Source: Bacteroidota bacterium (GTDB lineage Bacteria; Bacteroidota; Ignavibacteria; Tepidaquicellales; Tepidaquicellaceae). From it: 64,000 bases of DNA. Both the position numbers and the translations under genes were made by a program. This document shows positions 1 to 9,606 of this stretch, piece after piece (within the stretch, counting starts at the first letter, position 1; every line of letters begins with the position of its first letter). The notes below the pieces were generated by a model. That model made no database searches, was not told the DNA's origin, and worked only from the letters and a program-made list of their open reading frames with translations. The stretch covers positions 228,824 to 292,823 of the forward strand of contig JAFDZP010000003.1 of the NCBI GenBank assembly GCA_018266835.1, written 5' to 3'.

Positions 1-261
1 CTTTCTTATGCAATCGGTGTTGCAAAACCTGTTTCTATTTATATCAATACTTACGGCACAGGAAAAATTGACGATGATAAGCTATCGAAATTAATCAATA
101 AGCATATTGACTTAACTCCGAGAGGAATAGTTGAAAGATTAAAACTGAAAAGACCAATATACAAAGCAACTGCTGCCTATGGTCACTTCGGAAGAGATGA
201 AAAGGAATTTACATGGGAAAAGCTTGATTTAGTTTCCACGCTGAAAAAAATAACAAAGTAA
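1..261 (+). CDS. metK: S-adenosylmethionine synthetase, C-terminal end (partial)
   Basis: This is the 3' end of a gene that begins before the window; 86 codons are visible and stop at TAA 259-261. The reading contains the SAM synthetase C-terminal signatures [12 protein letters not shown] near the start, [10 protein letters not shown], and TAAYGHFGR close to the end. The enzyme makes S-adenosylmethionine from ATP and methionine in the cytosol. The C-terminal domain is intact as far as can be seen. A strong terminator follows immediately, so metK ends its transcription unit here. Confidence 0.93.
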   Translation, partial: LSYAIGVAKPVSIYINTYGTGKIDDDKLSKLINKHIDLTPRGIVERLKLKRPIYKATAAYGHFGRDEKEFTWEKLDLVSTLKKITK

Positions 262-271
262 TTTTTTTTAT

Positions 272-302
272 AAAAAGCCCGATGCACTATCGGGCTTTTT
301 TA
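272..302 (+). terminator. Rho-independent terminator after metK
   Basis: A 12-bp perfect stem (AAAAAGCCCGAT at 272-283, ATCGGGCTTTTT at 289-300) encloses a 5-nt loop and ends in a T run. It lies 10 nt after the metK stop. The A tract on the left arm means it could also work on the other strand. Confidence 0.9.
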
Positions 303-327
303 TTTACACTCATATTTTAATTATAGA

Positions 328-1083
328 ATGAAAGATTTCTTCTATGGTTTTTTCTACCCCTTCAAATCCATAGCATTTTTTTTCAAGCACCCCAAAGTTA
401 TTTTATTATCAATTATACCTACGATAATAAATTTCTCAATCTATGCCCTGATTTTTTATTTTACTTTTAAAAAAGTTACGAACTCATCATTTGTTGCAGA
501 CGGGCAATCTGAAACTGCTGCCGGTCAGGTGATTGAAATAATTTATAATTATTTAGTTTATGTCATTTCATTTTTAGTAATTTTAATAGTGAGCTATCTG
601 GCATATGTGATAATTGGAGGAATAATATCTGCGCCTTTTAATGAAACGATTTCTCAATATGTGGAAGAAACTGTGACAAGAGTAAAGTGTCCCTACGTTC
701 CGTTCTTAAAAGATACATGGCTTAGTATTAAAGGCGAAATTCTGAAATTATTATTTTATTTTTGTGTGATAATACCATTGTTCTTTGTGAATTATATTCC
801 GGTTGCGGGAACGATTATTTCAACTATTTTAGGTCTGCTTTTTTCTTTCTTTTATAACTCACTGGATTTTTTCGATTACCCGATGCAAAGAAAAATGTTT
901 ACACTTAGACAAAAAATAAAGGAGACAAATTCAGGTTTTATGTTCACATACGGATTCGGTTCTATGGCTTTTTTGATGATGTTCCTTCCATTTATAAATT
1001 CTTTATTAAAACCTTTGTTAGTTGTGGCAGGTACTAAACTTTATCTTGAGAAAATAAATAACAATGTTCTACTAAAGAAATGA
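328..1083 (+). CDS. EI24/CysZ-like integral membrane protein
   Basis: This 251-residue protein has an N-terminal FFYGFFYPFKSIAFFF segment and about four to five hydrophobic membrane spans (about residues 22-48, 80-105, 135-160, 205-230). The layout matches the EI24 domain family, which includes the sulfate permease CysZ and etoposide-induced 2.4 homologues. Transport of sulfate is established only for CysZ, so the substrate here is unknown. The gene overlaps the next one by 4 nt (ATGA at 1080-1083), which suggests translational coupling with aat. Confidence 0.7.
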   Translation: MKDFFYGFFYPFKSIAFFFKHPKVILLSIIPTIINFSIYALIFYFTFKKVTNSSFVADGQSETAAGQVIEIIYNYLVYVISFLVILIVSYLAYVIIGGIISAPFNETISQYVEETVTRVKCPYVPFLKDTWLSIKGEILKLLFYFCVIIPLFFVNYIPVAGTIISTILGLLFSFFYNSLDFFDYPMQRKMFTLRQKIKETNSGFMFTYGFGSMAFLMMFLPFINSLLKPLLVVAGTKLYLEKINNNVLLKK

Positions 1084-1676
1084 ACGAGAATACTTTCTAT
1101 GAGCTGACTCCGATGCAGGTACTAAACGGATATATTAACGGGATTTTCCCTATGGGAAATAAAGACGGAAGCATAAACTGGTTTGAAGCAAATCCCAGAG
1201 CAATTCTCCCTCTTGATAAACCATTAAACATAAACCGTTCTTTGAAACAGGTAATAAATAAAAACACTTTTGAAGTAAGGATTAATGAAAATTTTTCCAA
1301 AGTAATTCATGAATGCGCAAACAGAGATACAACATGGATTAATAAGTTAATAATTGATGCTTACACTCAACTGCATGTAATGGGATACGCGCATAGTGTT
1401 GAATCATATTTCGAAGAAGAGCTTGTGGGCGGATTGTATGGAGTTGCAATCAATGGTTCATTTTTCGGCGAATCAATGTTTCATCATAAATCATATGCAT
1501 CAAAAGTCGCAGTTGTGAAGATGTATGAAATACTTACTAAGAATAATTTTTTATTATTGGATATACAAATGCTGACTGATGTATTTGAATCATTCGGCGC
1601 AGTTCACATAACTAAAAATAAATATCTAAAAAAGTTAGAAGAAGCATTACAGGTAAAATGTAGTTTTAAATTATAA
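1080..1676 (+). CDS. aat: Leucyl/phenylalanyl-tRNA--protein transferase
   Basis: The protein has 198 residues and begins with the family hallmarks [10 protein letters not shown] and [13 protein letters not shown]. Motifs further on include TWI (about residue 81), YAHSVE (about 102-107), and [18 protein letters not shown] in the GNAT-like core. The enzyme adds Leu or Phe to proteins with N-terminal Arg or Lys and so feeds the ClpS/ClpAP N-end rule pathway. It is slightly short but complete. The start ATG overlaps the preceding stop by 4 nt, so it is probably in an operon with the EI24-like protein and possibly purL, 17 nt downstream. Confidence 0.93.
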   Translation: MNENTFYELTPMQVLNGYINGIFPMGNKDGSINWFEANPRAILPLDKPLNINRSLKQVINKNTFEVRINENFSKVIHECANRDTTWINKLIIDAYTQLHVMGYAHSVESYFEEELVGGLYGVAINGSFFGESMFHHKSYASKVAVVKMYEILTKNNFLLLDIQMLTDVFESFGAVHITKNKYLKKLEEALQVKCSFKL

Positions 1677-1693
1677 AGCTTATTTATTGTAAA

Positions 1694-3934
1694 ATGAATT
1701 ATCCCGAAGTAAATTTAGAAACAGCAAAAGGATTAGGACTTACAGAAGAAGAATACAACAAGATTTTGGAAATACTCGGACGAACTCCAAGCTATACTGA
1801 GCTTGGCATTTTTTCCGTAATGTGGAGCGAACACTGCTCATATAAAAACTCTATCCTTCAGTTGAAAACTCTTCCCCGAAGTGGCGGAAGGTTACTTGTC
1901 AGCGCAGGTGAAGAAAATGCAGGATTAGTTGATATAGGCGACGGACTTGCAGTCGCATTCAAAATTGAATCACATAATCATCCTTCTGCAGTCGAACCTC
2001 ATCAGGGGGCAGCAACCGGAGTTGGAGGAATACTAAGAGATATTTTTACAATGGGAGCAAGACCAATTGCTGCTTTAAACTCTCTTCGCTTCGGAAAAAT
2101 AAATTCAGATGATAAAAACATAAACGACCGTTCAAAATTTTTATTTTCAAACGTAGTCGGCGGAATAGCTCACTATGGAAATTGTTTCGGAGTGCCGACT
2201 GTTTCAGGTGAAGTTTACTTTGAGGAATGTTATCAGGATAATCCATTGGTAAATGCAATGGCAGTCGGAATCGTCAAGCATAACCAGACTGCAACTGCAA
2301 TGGCAAGCGGAGTCGGTAATCCTGTTTTCATAGTTGGCTCATCAACAGGCAAGGATGGTATTCATGGAGCAACATTTGCCTCAGAAGAAATTTCAGAAGA
2401 GTCAGAATCGAAGAGACCAAATGTTCAGGTTGGAGACCCGTTCACAGAAAAACTTTTGCTAGAAGCAACGTTAGAATTAATTCAGTCAGGAGCTGTTGCA
2501 GGCATTCAAGACATGGGAGCAGCCGGAATAACTTGTTCAACAAGTGAAATGAGCGCGAAAGGCAACTGCGGAATGAAAATAAATCTGGACTTAGTCCCAC
2601 TGAGAGATTCCGATATGAGCGGATATGAGATTATGCTTTCTGAATCACAAGAAAGAATGTTAGTTGTTGTTCATAAGGGTCAGGAAGAAACTGCGAGAAG
2701 AATTTTTAATAAGTGGGACCTGAACTGTGTAGCCATAGGAGAAATAATAGAAGAACCAAATGTAAAAATTTATCATAAAGGAAATCTTGAAGCAGATGTC
2801 CCTGCAGAGCCCTTAGTTCTCGGCGGCGGAGCGCCCGTTTATAAACGGGAAACAAAAGAACCTTCTTACTTTAAAGAGACAAGGAATTTTGATTTCAATT
2901 CTTTACCTGAGCCTAAAGATTACAATGAAGTTTTATTAAAATTACTTTCCTCTCCTAATATCACAAATAAAAACTGGGTTTACACACAGTATGATACTCA
3001 GGTTAGAACAAATACAATGCTCTTACCGGGAGGAGATGCTTCAGTCATCAGAATAAAAGAAACAAAAAAAGCGCTTGCAATGAAAGTTGATTGCAACGGA
3101 AGATATGTTTATCTGAATCCTTACAAAGGCGGACTAACGGCAGTGTGTGAATCTGCCCGCAACGTTGCCTGCACGGGAGCAACTCCGCTTGCAATTACGA
3201 ACTGCCTTAACTTCGGTAATCCTTACAACTCTGAAGTTTATTATCAGTTTACTGAGGCAATCCGCGGAATGGGAGATGCGTGCAAACTGCTCGAAACTCC
3301 CGTAACCGGAGGCAATGTAAGTTTTTATAATCAGTCAAAAGATTATGCCGTCTTCCCTACTCCTTCAATTGGGATGATTGGATTGCTTGAAGATTATGAA
3401 AAAATGGTAACAAGTAATTTTAAAGATGAAGGAGATTTGATTATTCTCTTAGGAAATAATTCCAACAATGCGATTGATGGAAGTGAATACCTGAACACAA
3501 TTCATAATCTTATTAAAGGCGATGCGCCGTATGTAAATTTAGATGAAGAGAAAAAACTAATTGATACTCTTATAGAAGCAGCAGATAAAAAGATTTTAAA
3601 ATCAGCCCATGATATTTCTGACGGCGGACTTGCAGTTGCGTTGGCAGAGTGCTGCATTATAGATAGAAATAATCCTAAAGGATGTAAGATTCGTTTTGAC
3701 TACAAAGATAGAAAAGATTTTACTTTATTTAGCGAGTCACAAGGCAGAGTAATTGTCTCAATTGATAAAAACAATTTAGACAGTTTAAGTTCACTTTGTA
3801 AACACCACGATTTAAACTATATTGTAATAGGTGAAACGACTTTAGATGATTTTGTGTTGAACCAGGAAGTAAGACTAACCCCAGAAGTGCTATCTAATGC
3901 GTATTTTGATACATTAGAAAAAATTATGTTGTAA
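1694..3934 (+). CDS. purL: Phosphoribosylformylglycinamidine synthase subunit PurL
   Basis: At 746 residues this is the small-type PurL that works with separate PurQ and PurS. Visible features are [20 protein letters not shown] (about residues 36-55), [14 protein letters not shown] (substrate/ATP region), [18 protein letters not shown], and a second AIRS-like half with [17 protein letters not shown]. It catalyses the ATP- and ammonia-dependent conversion of FGAR to FGAM in purine synthesis. No purQ or purS lies nearby, so the partners must be elsewhere. Length and motifs look intact. Confidence 0.97.
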   Translation: MNYPEVNLETAKGLGLTEEEYNKILEILGRTPSYTELGIFSVMWSEHCSYKNSILQLKTLPRSGGRLLVSAGEENAGLVDIGDGLAVAFKIESHNHPSAVEPHQGAATGVGGILRDIFTMGARPIAALNSLRFGKINSDDKNINDRSKFLFSNVVGGIAHYGNCFGVPTVSGEVYFEECYQDNPLVNAMAVGIVKHNQTATAMASGVGNPVFIVGSSTGKDGIHGATFASEEISEESESKRPNVQVGDPFTEKLLLEATLELIQSGAVAGIQDMGAAGITCSTSEMSAKGNCGMKINLDLVPLRDSDMSGYEIMLSESQERMLVVVHKGQEETARRIFNKWDLNCVAIGEIIEEPNVKIYHKGNLEADVPAEPLVLGGGAPVYKRETKEPSYFKETRNFDFNSLPEPKDYNEVLLKLLSSPNITNKNWVYTQYDTQVRTNTMLLPGGDASVIRIKETKKALAMKVDCNGRYVYLNPYKGGLTAVCESARNVACTGATPLAITNCLNFGNPYNSEVYYQFTEAIRGMGDACKLLETPVTGGNVSFYNQSKDYAVFPTPSIGMIGLLEDYEKMVTSNFKDEGDLIILLGNNSNNAIDGSEYLNTIHNLIKGDAPYVNLDEEKKLIDTLIEAADKKILKSAHDISDGGLAVALAECCIIDRNNPKGCKIRFDYKDRKDFTLFSESQGRVIVSIDKNNLDSLSSLCKHHDLNYIVIGETTLDDFVLNQEVRLTPEVLSNAYFDTLEKIML

Positions 3935-3947
3935 TTTAAAAGACCTA

Positions 3948-4628
3948 ATGAGGGTATTTCTACAAAAATTTATTTTTTCCATTCTTTTATTTTTCGTCTC
4001 CGGCAGTCTTTGGAGCCAGCCTTCATTTCAATCGAATACGTTTAAGAGTGATAAATTTTATTTTAACTTATCCAAAGACTCTGTTGATACAGAGCCGATG
4101 GATACAAATTTTACTCTTTCCAAAAAAGGTTTTAACCCTACTATTCCCGCGGCACTCGGTGTTGCAGGATTCTTTTATCTGTTTAATCCCATTGTATTAT
4201 TAGAAGACGATAAAATTGCACTTGGTGTAACAAAGGAAGTTTCGCTTGGCTTCGGAGAATTCGGTGAGAACAGATTATCATTTGAGTACTCTTATATATT
4301 CCGAGAGTCAGGAAGCAGTCAGTTCAGATTGGGATTCAAAAGAGATTTGATTATGTCAGATATACTTCCCTCTCATCAGCTTCAGGCGACTACTGCATTG
4401 GCTGTGGGCGCGAGTTCATTTTATGACCTGGAAGGATGGGGAGTTTCTCCCGAAGTCGCATTCGGATTTTCACTGCGCAATGATAAGCTTTTAATATTTC
4501 CACATGTAAAAGGAAGATATACATACACGTTTAATAGTCAGAAATCTAATATAATAGATTTTTCATTCGGGCTTATGATTGGATTTGCAAATCCTTTTAA
4601 CGATTTAAAAATAAGAAGACATTGGTAA
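3948..4628 (+). CDS. Secreted or outer-membrane protein of unknown function
   Basis: The 226-residue protein starts with a clear signal peptide (hydrophobic segment about 8-22, cleavage near LWSQ). A central hydrophobic stretch (PAALGVAGFFYLFNPIVLL) is followed by alternating hydrophobic/polar strands and terminal FGLMIGFANPF, which suggests a small beta-barrel. I do not recognise the family. It lies 13 nt after purL and 25 nt before the MlaE-like permease, so it may be co-transcribed with the lipid transporter and serve the envelope. That link is inference from position only. Confidence 0.55.
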   Translation: MRVFLQKFIFSILLFFVSGSLWSQPSFQSNTFKSDKFYFNLSKDSVDTEPMDTNFTLSKKGFNPTIPAALGVAGFFYLFNPIVLLEDDKIALGVTKEVSLGFGEFGENRLSFEYSYIFRESGSSQFRLGFKRDLIMSDILPSHQLQATTALAVGASSFYDLEGWGVSPEVAFGFSLRNDKLLIFPHVKGRYTYTFNSQKSNIIDFSFGLMIGFANPFNDLKIRRHW

Positions 4629-4653
4629 ATTTTAAAATAATATTAAATAATTT

Positions 4654-5421
4654 TTGATAAAGTTTCCGAAAAATATAACTAACTTTTTTATAGCTACATG
4701 GGATTTATGGAATTTCGCGAAGAAGTTTTTCATAGCACTTTTCAGAAGGCCTGTAGAAGTGCAGGAAACAATCAAACAATGCTTTGCAATCGGATATAAA
4801 TCACTTCCGCTTGTCAGCATAACGGGATTTATTATCGGACTTACTCTTGCATTACAGATAATTCCAACGCTTGATAAATTCGGCGCAGTATCATTGATAC
4901 CTCAGATGCTTTCTATTGCAATCGTCAGAGAAATTGGTCCAGTTATAATAGGATTAATATGCGCAGGTAAAATGGGTTCCGGAATCGGAGCTGAGCTTGG
5001 CTCAATGAAGGTAACAGAGCAGATTGATGCAATGGAAGTTTCAGCAGTAAATCCGTTCAAGTTTCTGGTTGTTACAAGAGTTATGGCAGCAGTTATCACT
5101 GTTCCGATATTAGTTATTTATGCTGATGCACTTGGCTTATTCGGTGGATATTTAGCGATGAGCGTGAATGCAGATATGACTTTGAAATTATTTTTCTCAA
5201 CAGTGTTTGAAACTTTAACATTTGAAGACGTTCTACCCGCAACAATAAAAACTTTCTTCTTCGGTTTTGGAATAGGTCTGGTCGGTTCATATAAAGGATT
5301 TAATTGCTCACGAGGAACTGAAAGTGTTGGTATAGCAGCAAACAGTTCAGTTGTGCTTGCATCGCTTTTAGTAATTTTAATGGATTTAATAGCAGTACAA
5401 ATTTCTTCAATATTATTTTAA
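4654..5421 (+). CDS. mlaE: MlaE-family lipid ABC transporter permease
   Basis: This 255-residue permease carries the MlaE/Ttg2B signatures: LVSITGFIIGLTLALQI (about residues 50-66), IVREIGPVIIGLICAGKMGS and GAELGSMKVTEQIDAMEV. It forms the membrane part of the MCE-type phospholipid transporter between the inner and outer membranes. The start is TTG at 4654; no in-frame ATG gives the expected N-terminus. The ATPase gene follows after 1 nt and the MCE substrate-binding gene after that, so this is an mlaEFD operon. No mlaB or mlaC is present nearby. Confidence 0.92.
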   Translation: MIKFPKNITNFFIATWDLWNFAKKFFIALFRRPVEVQETIKQCFAIGYKSLPLVSITGFIIGLTLALQIIPTLDKFGAVSLIPQMLSIAIVREIGPVIIGLICAGKMGSGIGAELGSMKVTEQIDAMEVSAVNPFKFLVVTRVMAAVITVPILVIYADALGLFGGYLAMSVNADMTLKLFFSTVFETLTFEDVLPATIKTFFFGFGIGLVGSYKGFNCSRGTESVGIAANSSVVLASLLVILMDLIAVQISSILF

Positions 5422-5422
5422 A

Positions 5423-6178
5423 ATGGCACAAGATACAGATAAAGAAATCGTAATTAATATTGAACATGTAAAAAAAGCATTTGGCAAGAACGTTGTGCTG
5501 AAAGATGTAAATCTTAGAATAAAAGAAGGCGAATCAGTTTGCACACTTGGTAAATCAGGAACGGGAAAATCAGTTATACTTCAGTGTATTGCTGGACTTT
5601 TAAAACCTGATTCGGGGAAAATAATAGTTTACGGAGAAAATGTTCCGACATTGGATGATGATGAACTTCAGGCAATCAGAAGAAAAATCGGATTTTTATT
5701 TCAAAGCGGAGCATTGTATGATTCAATGAGTGTGAGACAAAATCTTGAGTTTCCTTTAAGAAGATTAACTGACTTAACTACGCCGGAAATTAATGACAAA
5801 GTTAAAGAAGCGTTAGAACAGGTCGGACTTGCAAATTCAATTGATAAAATGCCGTCGGAATTATCCGGCGGTATGAAAAAAAGAATCGGACTTGCAAGAA
5901 CTCTTATTACAGATCCCAAGATAATGTTATATGATGAACCAACTACAGGACTTGACCCAGCAACCTCAAGAGAAATAAGCCAGTTAATATTACAAGTACA
6001 GAAGAAATACAAAACATCTTCCATTATAGTTACACATGATATGGAATGCGCGCGAATGGTTTCGGATAGAATGGTAGTTTTGAAAGACGGTGAGTATATA
6101 GTTGAAGGTACATTTGAAGAATTACAAAAAAACGACGACCCTTTTGTTAAATCTTTTTTTGAAGGTTTGAATTTTTAA
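5423..6178 (+). CDS. mlaF: MlaF-family ABC transporter ATPase
   Basis: The 251-residue ATPase has Walker A GKSGTGKS (43-50), Q-loop Gln94, signature LSGGM (147-151), Walker B IMLYDEP (167-173) and H-loop His205. It powers the MlaE permease. The family is shared with MlaF/TtgA-like subunits of MCE transporters, and the neighbours confirm that assignment. All catalytic elements are present. It sits 1 nt after mlaE and 24 nt before mlaD. Confidence 0.94.
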   Translation: MAQDTDKEIVINIEHVKKAFGKNVVLKDVNLRIKEGESVCTLGKSGTGKSVILQCIAGLLKPDSGKIIVYGENVPTLDDDELQAIRRKIGFLFQSGALYDSMSVRQNLEFPLRRLTDLTTPEINDKVKEALEQVGLANSIDKMPSELSGGMKKRIGLARTLITDPKIMLYDEPTTGLDPATSREISQLILQVQKKYKTSSIIVTHDMECARMVSDRMVVLKDGEYIVEGTFEELQKNDDPFVKSFFEGLNF

Positions 6179-6202
6179 AATATAAGTTTTAATTTCAATA
6201 TT

Positions 6203-7255
6203 ATGGATGTAGATATCAGAAAAAAAGTTATTACGGGAATCTTTATCATTGCAGGTCTTGCATTATTCCTTGTTGCGACTTTTATAATCGGCAGCAAAAC
6301 AAACATGTTCAAATCGACATTTGAACTTAACACTGTTTTTCAGAATGTTGCAGGAATAAAGGAAGGCAATACGGTTACCTTTGCAGGAATAAACGTCGGC
6401 ACTGTAGATATGGTAAATATTGAAACTTTGAATAAAGTTGTTGTAATGATGACTATTGATTCTAAAATGAAAAAATTTATTAGAAAAGACTCAAAGGTTT
6501 CAATAACTTCTGAAGGTTTAGTAGGAAATAAAGTTGTTTCAATCAGTGCCGGAAATGATAAAACACCTCCTGTAGAGAGCGGTGATTATCTTGAATCTGT
6601 CAAACCGATTGGTGTCGAAGATATTATTAAGGATTTAAAATCTACAACTGAGAATGTTAATCAGCTAACAAAAAGCTTATCAAATATAGTTGACAGCGTC
6701 AGCAACGGTCAAGGTACAATTGGACAACTGATAAACAATGAATCACTATTTAATAGTGTTGATTCTACTTTCAGGAGTTTCGCATCTTCTACACAGAAAG
6801 TTGACGTAATTCTTGCAAAAGTAAGCCAGACTGTTGACCAGGTTACTGCAAATTTCAATAATCTTTCCAAAGGCGTGAATGATATTACTGATAACATTGC
6901 AATGGTTACACAGAAAATAAATTCCAGCCAGAGTTTAGTCGGTACTTTATTAACGGATACAGTCTTTGCAAATAATTTAAAGGACATTGTAAAAAATTCC
7001 AACGCTGCTACTGCAAGATTAGAAGATGGAGCATTCAGCTTTGCTCAGAACATGGAAGCTTTAAAGCATAACTTTTTATTCAAGGGATACTTTGAAGATA
7101 TAGGTTACTGGGATAAGGCCGATGTTGAGAAACAAATGAACGATATTGAAGTACAAATAAAGAACAGAATAAAAGAGCTTAACGAAAAAAAGCTTCAGCT
7201 GAAACAAATTCAAAATCAGCTGGACAGCTTAACTAAAAAGCCTGCGATAAAATAA
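6203..7255 (+). CDS. mlaD: MlaD/MCE-domain lipid-binding protein
   Basis: The 350-residue protein has an N-terminal membrane anchor (about 11-30) and one MCE domain (about 37-115, with FQNVAGIKEGNTVTFAGINV and SEGLVGNKVVSIS). A long helical region (about 130-280) with repeated polar heptads follows, and the last 50 residues are a coiled coil. MCE proteins form hexamers that shuttle phospholipids across the periplasm. The long C-terminal helices resemble those that build tunnels or needles in some MCE proteins, but that function is inferred. It is the third gene of the mlaEFD operon. Confidence 0.9.
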   Translation: MDVDIRKKVITGIFIIAGLALFLVATFIIGSKTNMFKSTFELNTVFQNVAGIKEGNTVTFAGINVGTVDMVNIETLNKVVVMMTIDSKMKKFIRKDSKVSITSEGLVGNKVVSISAGNDKTPPVESGDYLESVKPIGVEDIIKDLKSTTENVNQLTKSLSNIVDSVSNGQGTIGQLINNESLFNSVDSTFRSFASSTQKVDVILAKVSQTVDQVTANFNNLSKGVNDITDNIAMVTQKINSSQSLVGTLLTDTVFANNLKDIVKNSNAATARLEDGAFSFAQNMEALKHNFLFKGYFEDIGYWDKADVEKQMNDIEVQIKNRIKELNEKKLQLKQIQNQLDSLTKKPAIK

Positions 7256-7266
7256 ATTAATTATTT

Positions 7267-7881
7267 ATGAGAATTTTTTTCAAAATAATTTTTTTAATAA
7301 GTTTTGCAATTATACTTTCCAGCTGCTCATCATCAACTGAATATGAAGAGAAAACTGAAAACACTGAGACCAATGAAAATACTAACACTGTAACGTATTC
7401 AGAGGAGAACGGGAACAAAATTCTTTCACAGGCAAAGATTGAGCAGCAGAACAGAATGTACTCCCCTTCAGTGGATTCCACCTATCTATACTGGCTCAAC
7501 AATAAATTAATACTCTTATATAATACCACTAAGTGTAATGTATATGCATTGAACACTTTGCAGAAGTCAGGATTTAAAACTCCCAAGGTAAATGCGCTAT
7601 GCCGGGATTTATATGATACTACAAGATTCAACGATATATTTCCATATGTAAAGATTACAGACAACAGCGATATACGCAAAGGTGATCTGGTGATTTGGAG
7701 GGGACATGTCATATTATTTGATTATTTATTCCTTCCTAACAAACAAAAAAGAGTTTATGCAAAAGCGTGGTGGGCAGGTACAAGTAAGGCAGATGACGGT
7801 GAAACAGTGATAAATAACGTTATATATGGGAAATATGAGCTAAAAGGCGATTTCATAGTAAGACGGCCTGTAAAAAATTAA
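7267..7881 (+). CDS. Lipoprotein with NlpC/P60- or CHAP-like peptidase domain
   Basis: The 204-residue product has a lipoprotein signal peptide with lipobox LSSC (Cys20) and a Thr/Glu/Asn-rich linker to about residue 50. Its C-terminal domain resembles NlpC/P60 or CHAP peptidases: Cys90 in TTKCNVYAL at the start of a helix, then DIRKGDLVIWRGHVILFD with His147. That order (Cys, G-D-L, His) is typical of murein endopeptidases and amidases. The exact subfamily is not certain. It follows mlaD by 11 nt and is probably an envelope protein of the same operon. Confidence 0.6.
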   Translation: MRIFFKIIFLISFAIILSSCSSSTEYEEKTENTETNENTNTVTYSEENGNKILSQAKIEQQNRMYSPSVDSTYLYWLNNKLILLYNTTKCNVYALNTLQKSGFKTPKVNALCRDLYDTTRFNDIFPYVKITDNSDIRKGDLVIWRGHVILFDYLFLPNKQKRVYAKAWWAGTSKADDGETVINNVIYGKYELKGDFIVRRPVKN

Positions 7882-7978
7882 TTTTTAAGTATATTCTTAG
7901 TCCTTTAAAATTTTTACTAAATATACTATATTTACAGAATTATAAATTTATCCTAAAATAAAAAAACGGAGATATAAA

Positions 7979-8221
7979 ATGACTGTAGAAGAAATAAAAG
8001 AGAAAGTAAAACAAGCTGTTGTCGATAAACTCGGTGTAGAAGATTCAAAAGTTACCGACGACGCATCTTTTATTAACGACTTAGGTGCAGACTCACTTGA
8101 CACTGTTGAATTAGTAATGAAATTCGAAGAAGAATTTGACATTAAAATTCCTGATGAAGATGCAGAAAAAATTCAAAAAGTTGGTGACGCTGTAAAATAC
8201 ATTCAGGAAAAATTAGGATAA
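7979..8221 (+). CDS. acpP: Acyl carrier protein
   Basis: The 80-residue protein is a canonical ACP. Ser39 in [12 protein letters not shown] is the phosphopantetheine attachment site, followed by the acidic helix [15 protein letters not shown]. It carries acyl chains in fatty-acid synthesis. A CGGAGA ribosome-binding site lies 8 nt before the ATG. It is followed by a terminator and then fabF, the usual acpP-fabF-rnc order. Confidence 0.98.
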   Translation: MTVEEIKEKVKQAVVDKLGVEDSKVTDDASFINDLGADSLDTVELVMKFEEEFDIKIPDEDAEKIQKVGDAVKYIQEKLG

Positions 8222-8256
8222 TATTTTTTCTAATTCCCTAATACGTTATCATTTTC

Positions 8257-8290
8257 AGAGCGAAATTTTCATTTCGCTCTAATTTTTTAT
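8257..8290 (+). terminator. Hairpin terminator or attenuator between acpP and fabF
   Basis: A 10-bp perfect stem (AGAGCGAAAT at 8257-8266, ATTTCGCTCT at 8271-8280) with a TTTC loop is followed by AATTTTTTAT. It probably lowers read-through into fabF so that ACP is made in excess. The regulatory role is inference. Confidence 0.75.
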
Positions 8291-8306
8291 AACCAAAAGC
8301 AGTTTA

Positions 8307-9587
8307 ATGAAAAAAAGAGTTGTTATCACAGGATTAGGCGTAGTCAGCCCGGTTGGATTATCCGTTACGGATTTCTGGGATGGACTAACTTCAGGAAAAA
8401 ATGGTGTTGGAAACATAACTTATTTTGATACCACTAACTTTAAAACAAAGTTTGCAGCTCAGCTGCCAAGTGATTTTAACCCGCTTAATTATCTAGATAG
8501 AAAACTTTCACAAAGCGTTGACCCGTTCACAAGATATGCTTTAATTGCTTCGGCTGAAGCGGTTAAAGATTCAGGCCTTGATAAAGATATGGCTAAGCTT
8601 GATGCGCACCGCTGCGGAGTTATCTACGGCTCAGGTATCGGAGGAATGAATACGTACAGAGATGAAGAGTACAAACTTTTCAAAATGCGACAGGAAATCG
8701 ACGGCAAGTTCGTTGATGACCCGAGCAGAATAAGTCCTTTCTTTATTCCAAAACTTATTGCAGATATTGCAGCAGGAAGAATCTCAATGGTGTATGGATT
8801 TAAAGGTCCTAACTACGCCACTGTTTCTGCATGCGCAACATCAGCCCACTCTATTGCAGATGCGTTCATGCTAATCCAAAGAGGAACTGCTGACGTAATG
8901 ATAGCAGGGGGTGCTGAAGCTGTTATATGTGAAATGGGTATCGGCGGATTCAATGCAATGAAAGCACTCTCAACAAGAAATGATGACCCGAGCAAAGCTT
9001 CCAGACCATTCGATAAAAACCGCGACGGATTTGTAATGGGAGAAGGCGGAGCAACATTGATACTTGAAGAATATGAACATGCAAAAAGAAGAGGTGCAAA
9101 AATTTATGCAGAGCTTGCAGGTATAGGTTTAACAGGTGATGCATACCATATTACTGAACCGGCTCCTGAAGGAGAAGGATTAGTTGGTGCTATGACAACT
9201 GCTTTAGCAGATGCAGGAATGCAGCCCGAAGATATTGATGTAGTTAATGCACACGGAACTTCCACATACTACAACGATAAAAACGAATCTACAGCTGTGA
9301 AAACTGTTTTTGGTGAAAGAGCATATAAAATGCCTGTTCACTCTATAAAATCTATGATTGGACACTTACTTGGCGCAGCAGGTGCTATTGAAGCAATTGC
9401 TTCTGTACTTACTATCGTCAACGGAGTTGTTCCCCCAACAATCAATTACGAAGAGAAAGACCCTGAATGTGACCTCTTCTACGTTCCAAATACCTCTATA
9501 AAACAAGACGTAAGAGCAGTGATTTCTAATAATCTTGGTTTCGGCGGTCATAATACAGCGTTAATATTCAAAAAATACGAAGAATAA
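8307..9587 (+). CDS. fabF: 3-oxoacyl-[acyl-carrier-protein] synthase II
   Basis: This 426-residue condensing enzyme has the Cys-His-His triad at Cys176 (SACATSA), His316 (NAHGTST) and His353 (KSMIGHLLGAAGA). It elongates acyl-ACP with malonyl-ACP. Length and all motifs fit FabF. It lies between acpP and rnc. The ATG at 8307 begins MKKRVVITGLG, the standard FabF N-terminus. Confidence 0.97.
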   Translation: MKKRVVITGLGVVSPVGLSVTDFWDGLTSGKNGVGNITYFDTTNFKTKFAAQLPSDFNPLNYLDRKLSQSVDPFTRYALIASAEAVKDSGLDKDMAKLDAHRCGVIYGSGIGGMNTYRDEEYKLFKMRQEIDGKFVDDPSRISPFFIPKLIADIAAGRISMVYGFKGPNYATVSACATSAHSIADAFMLIQRGTADVMIAGGAEAVICEMGIGGFNAMKALSTRNDDPSKASRPFDKNRDGFVMGEGGATLILEEYEHAKRRGAKIYAELAGIGLTGDAYHITEPAPEGEGLVGAMTTALADAGMQPEDIDVVNAHGTSTYYNDKNESTAVKTVFGERAYKMPVHSIKSMIGHLLGAAGAIEAIASVLTIVNGVVPPTINYEEKDPECDLFYVPNTSIKQDVRAVISNNLGFGGHNTALIFKKYEE

Positions 9588-9606
9588 TACTTGCTTATCC
9601 CTATAC

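Noticed and set aside
3948-4628. MlaA lipoprotein of the Mla pathway
   Set aside because: There is no lipobox and the fold looks like a barrel, unlike MlaA.
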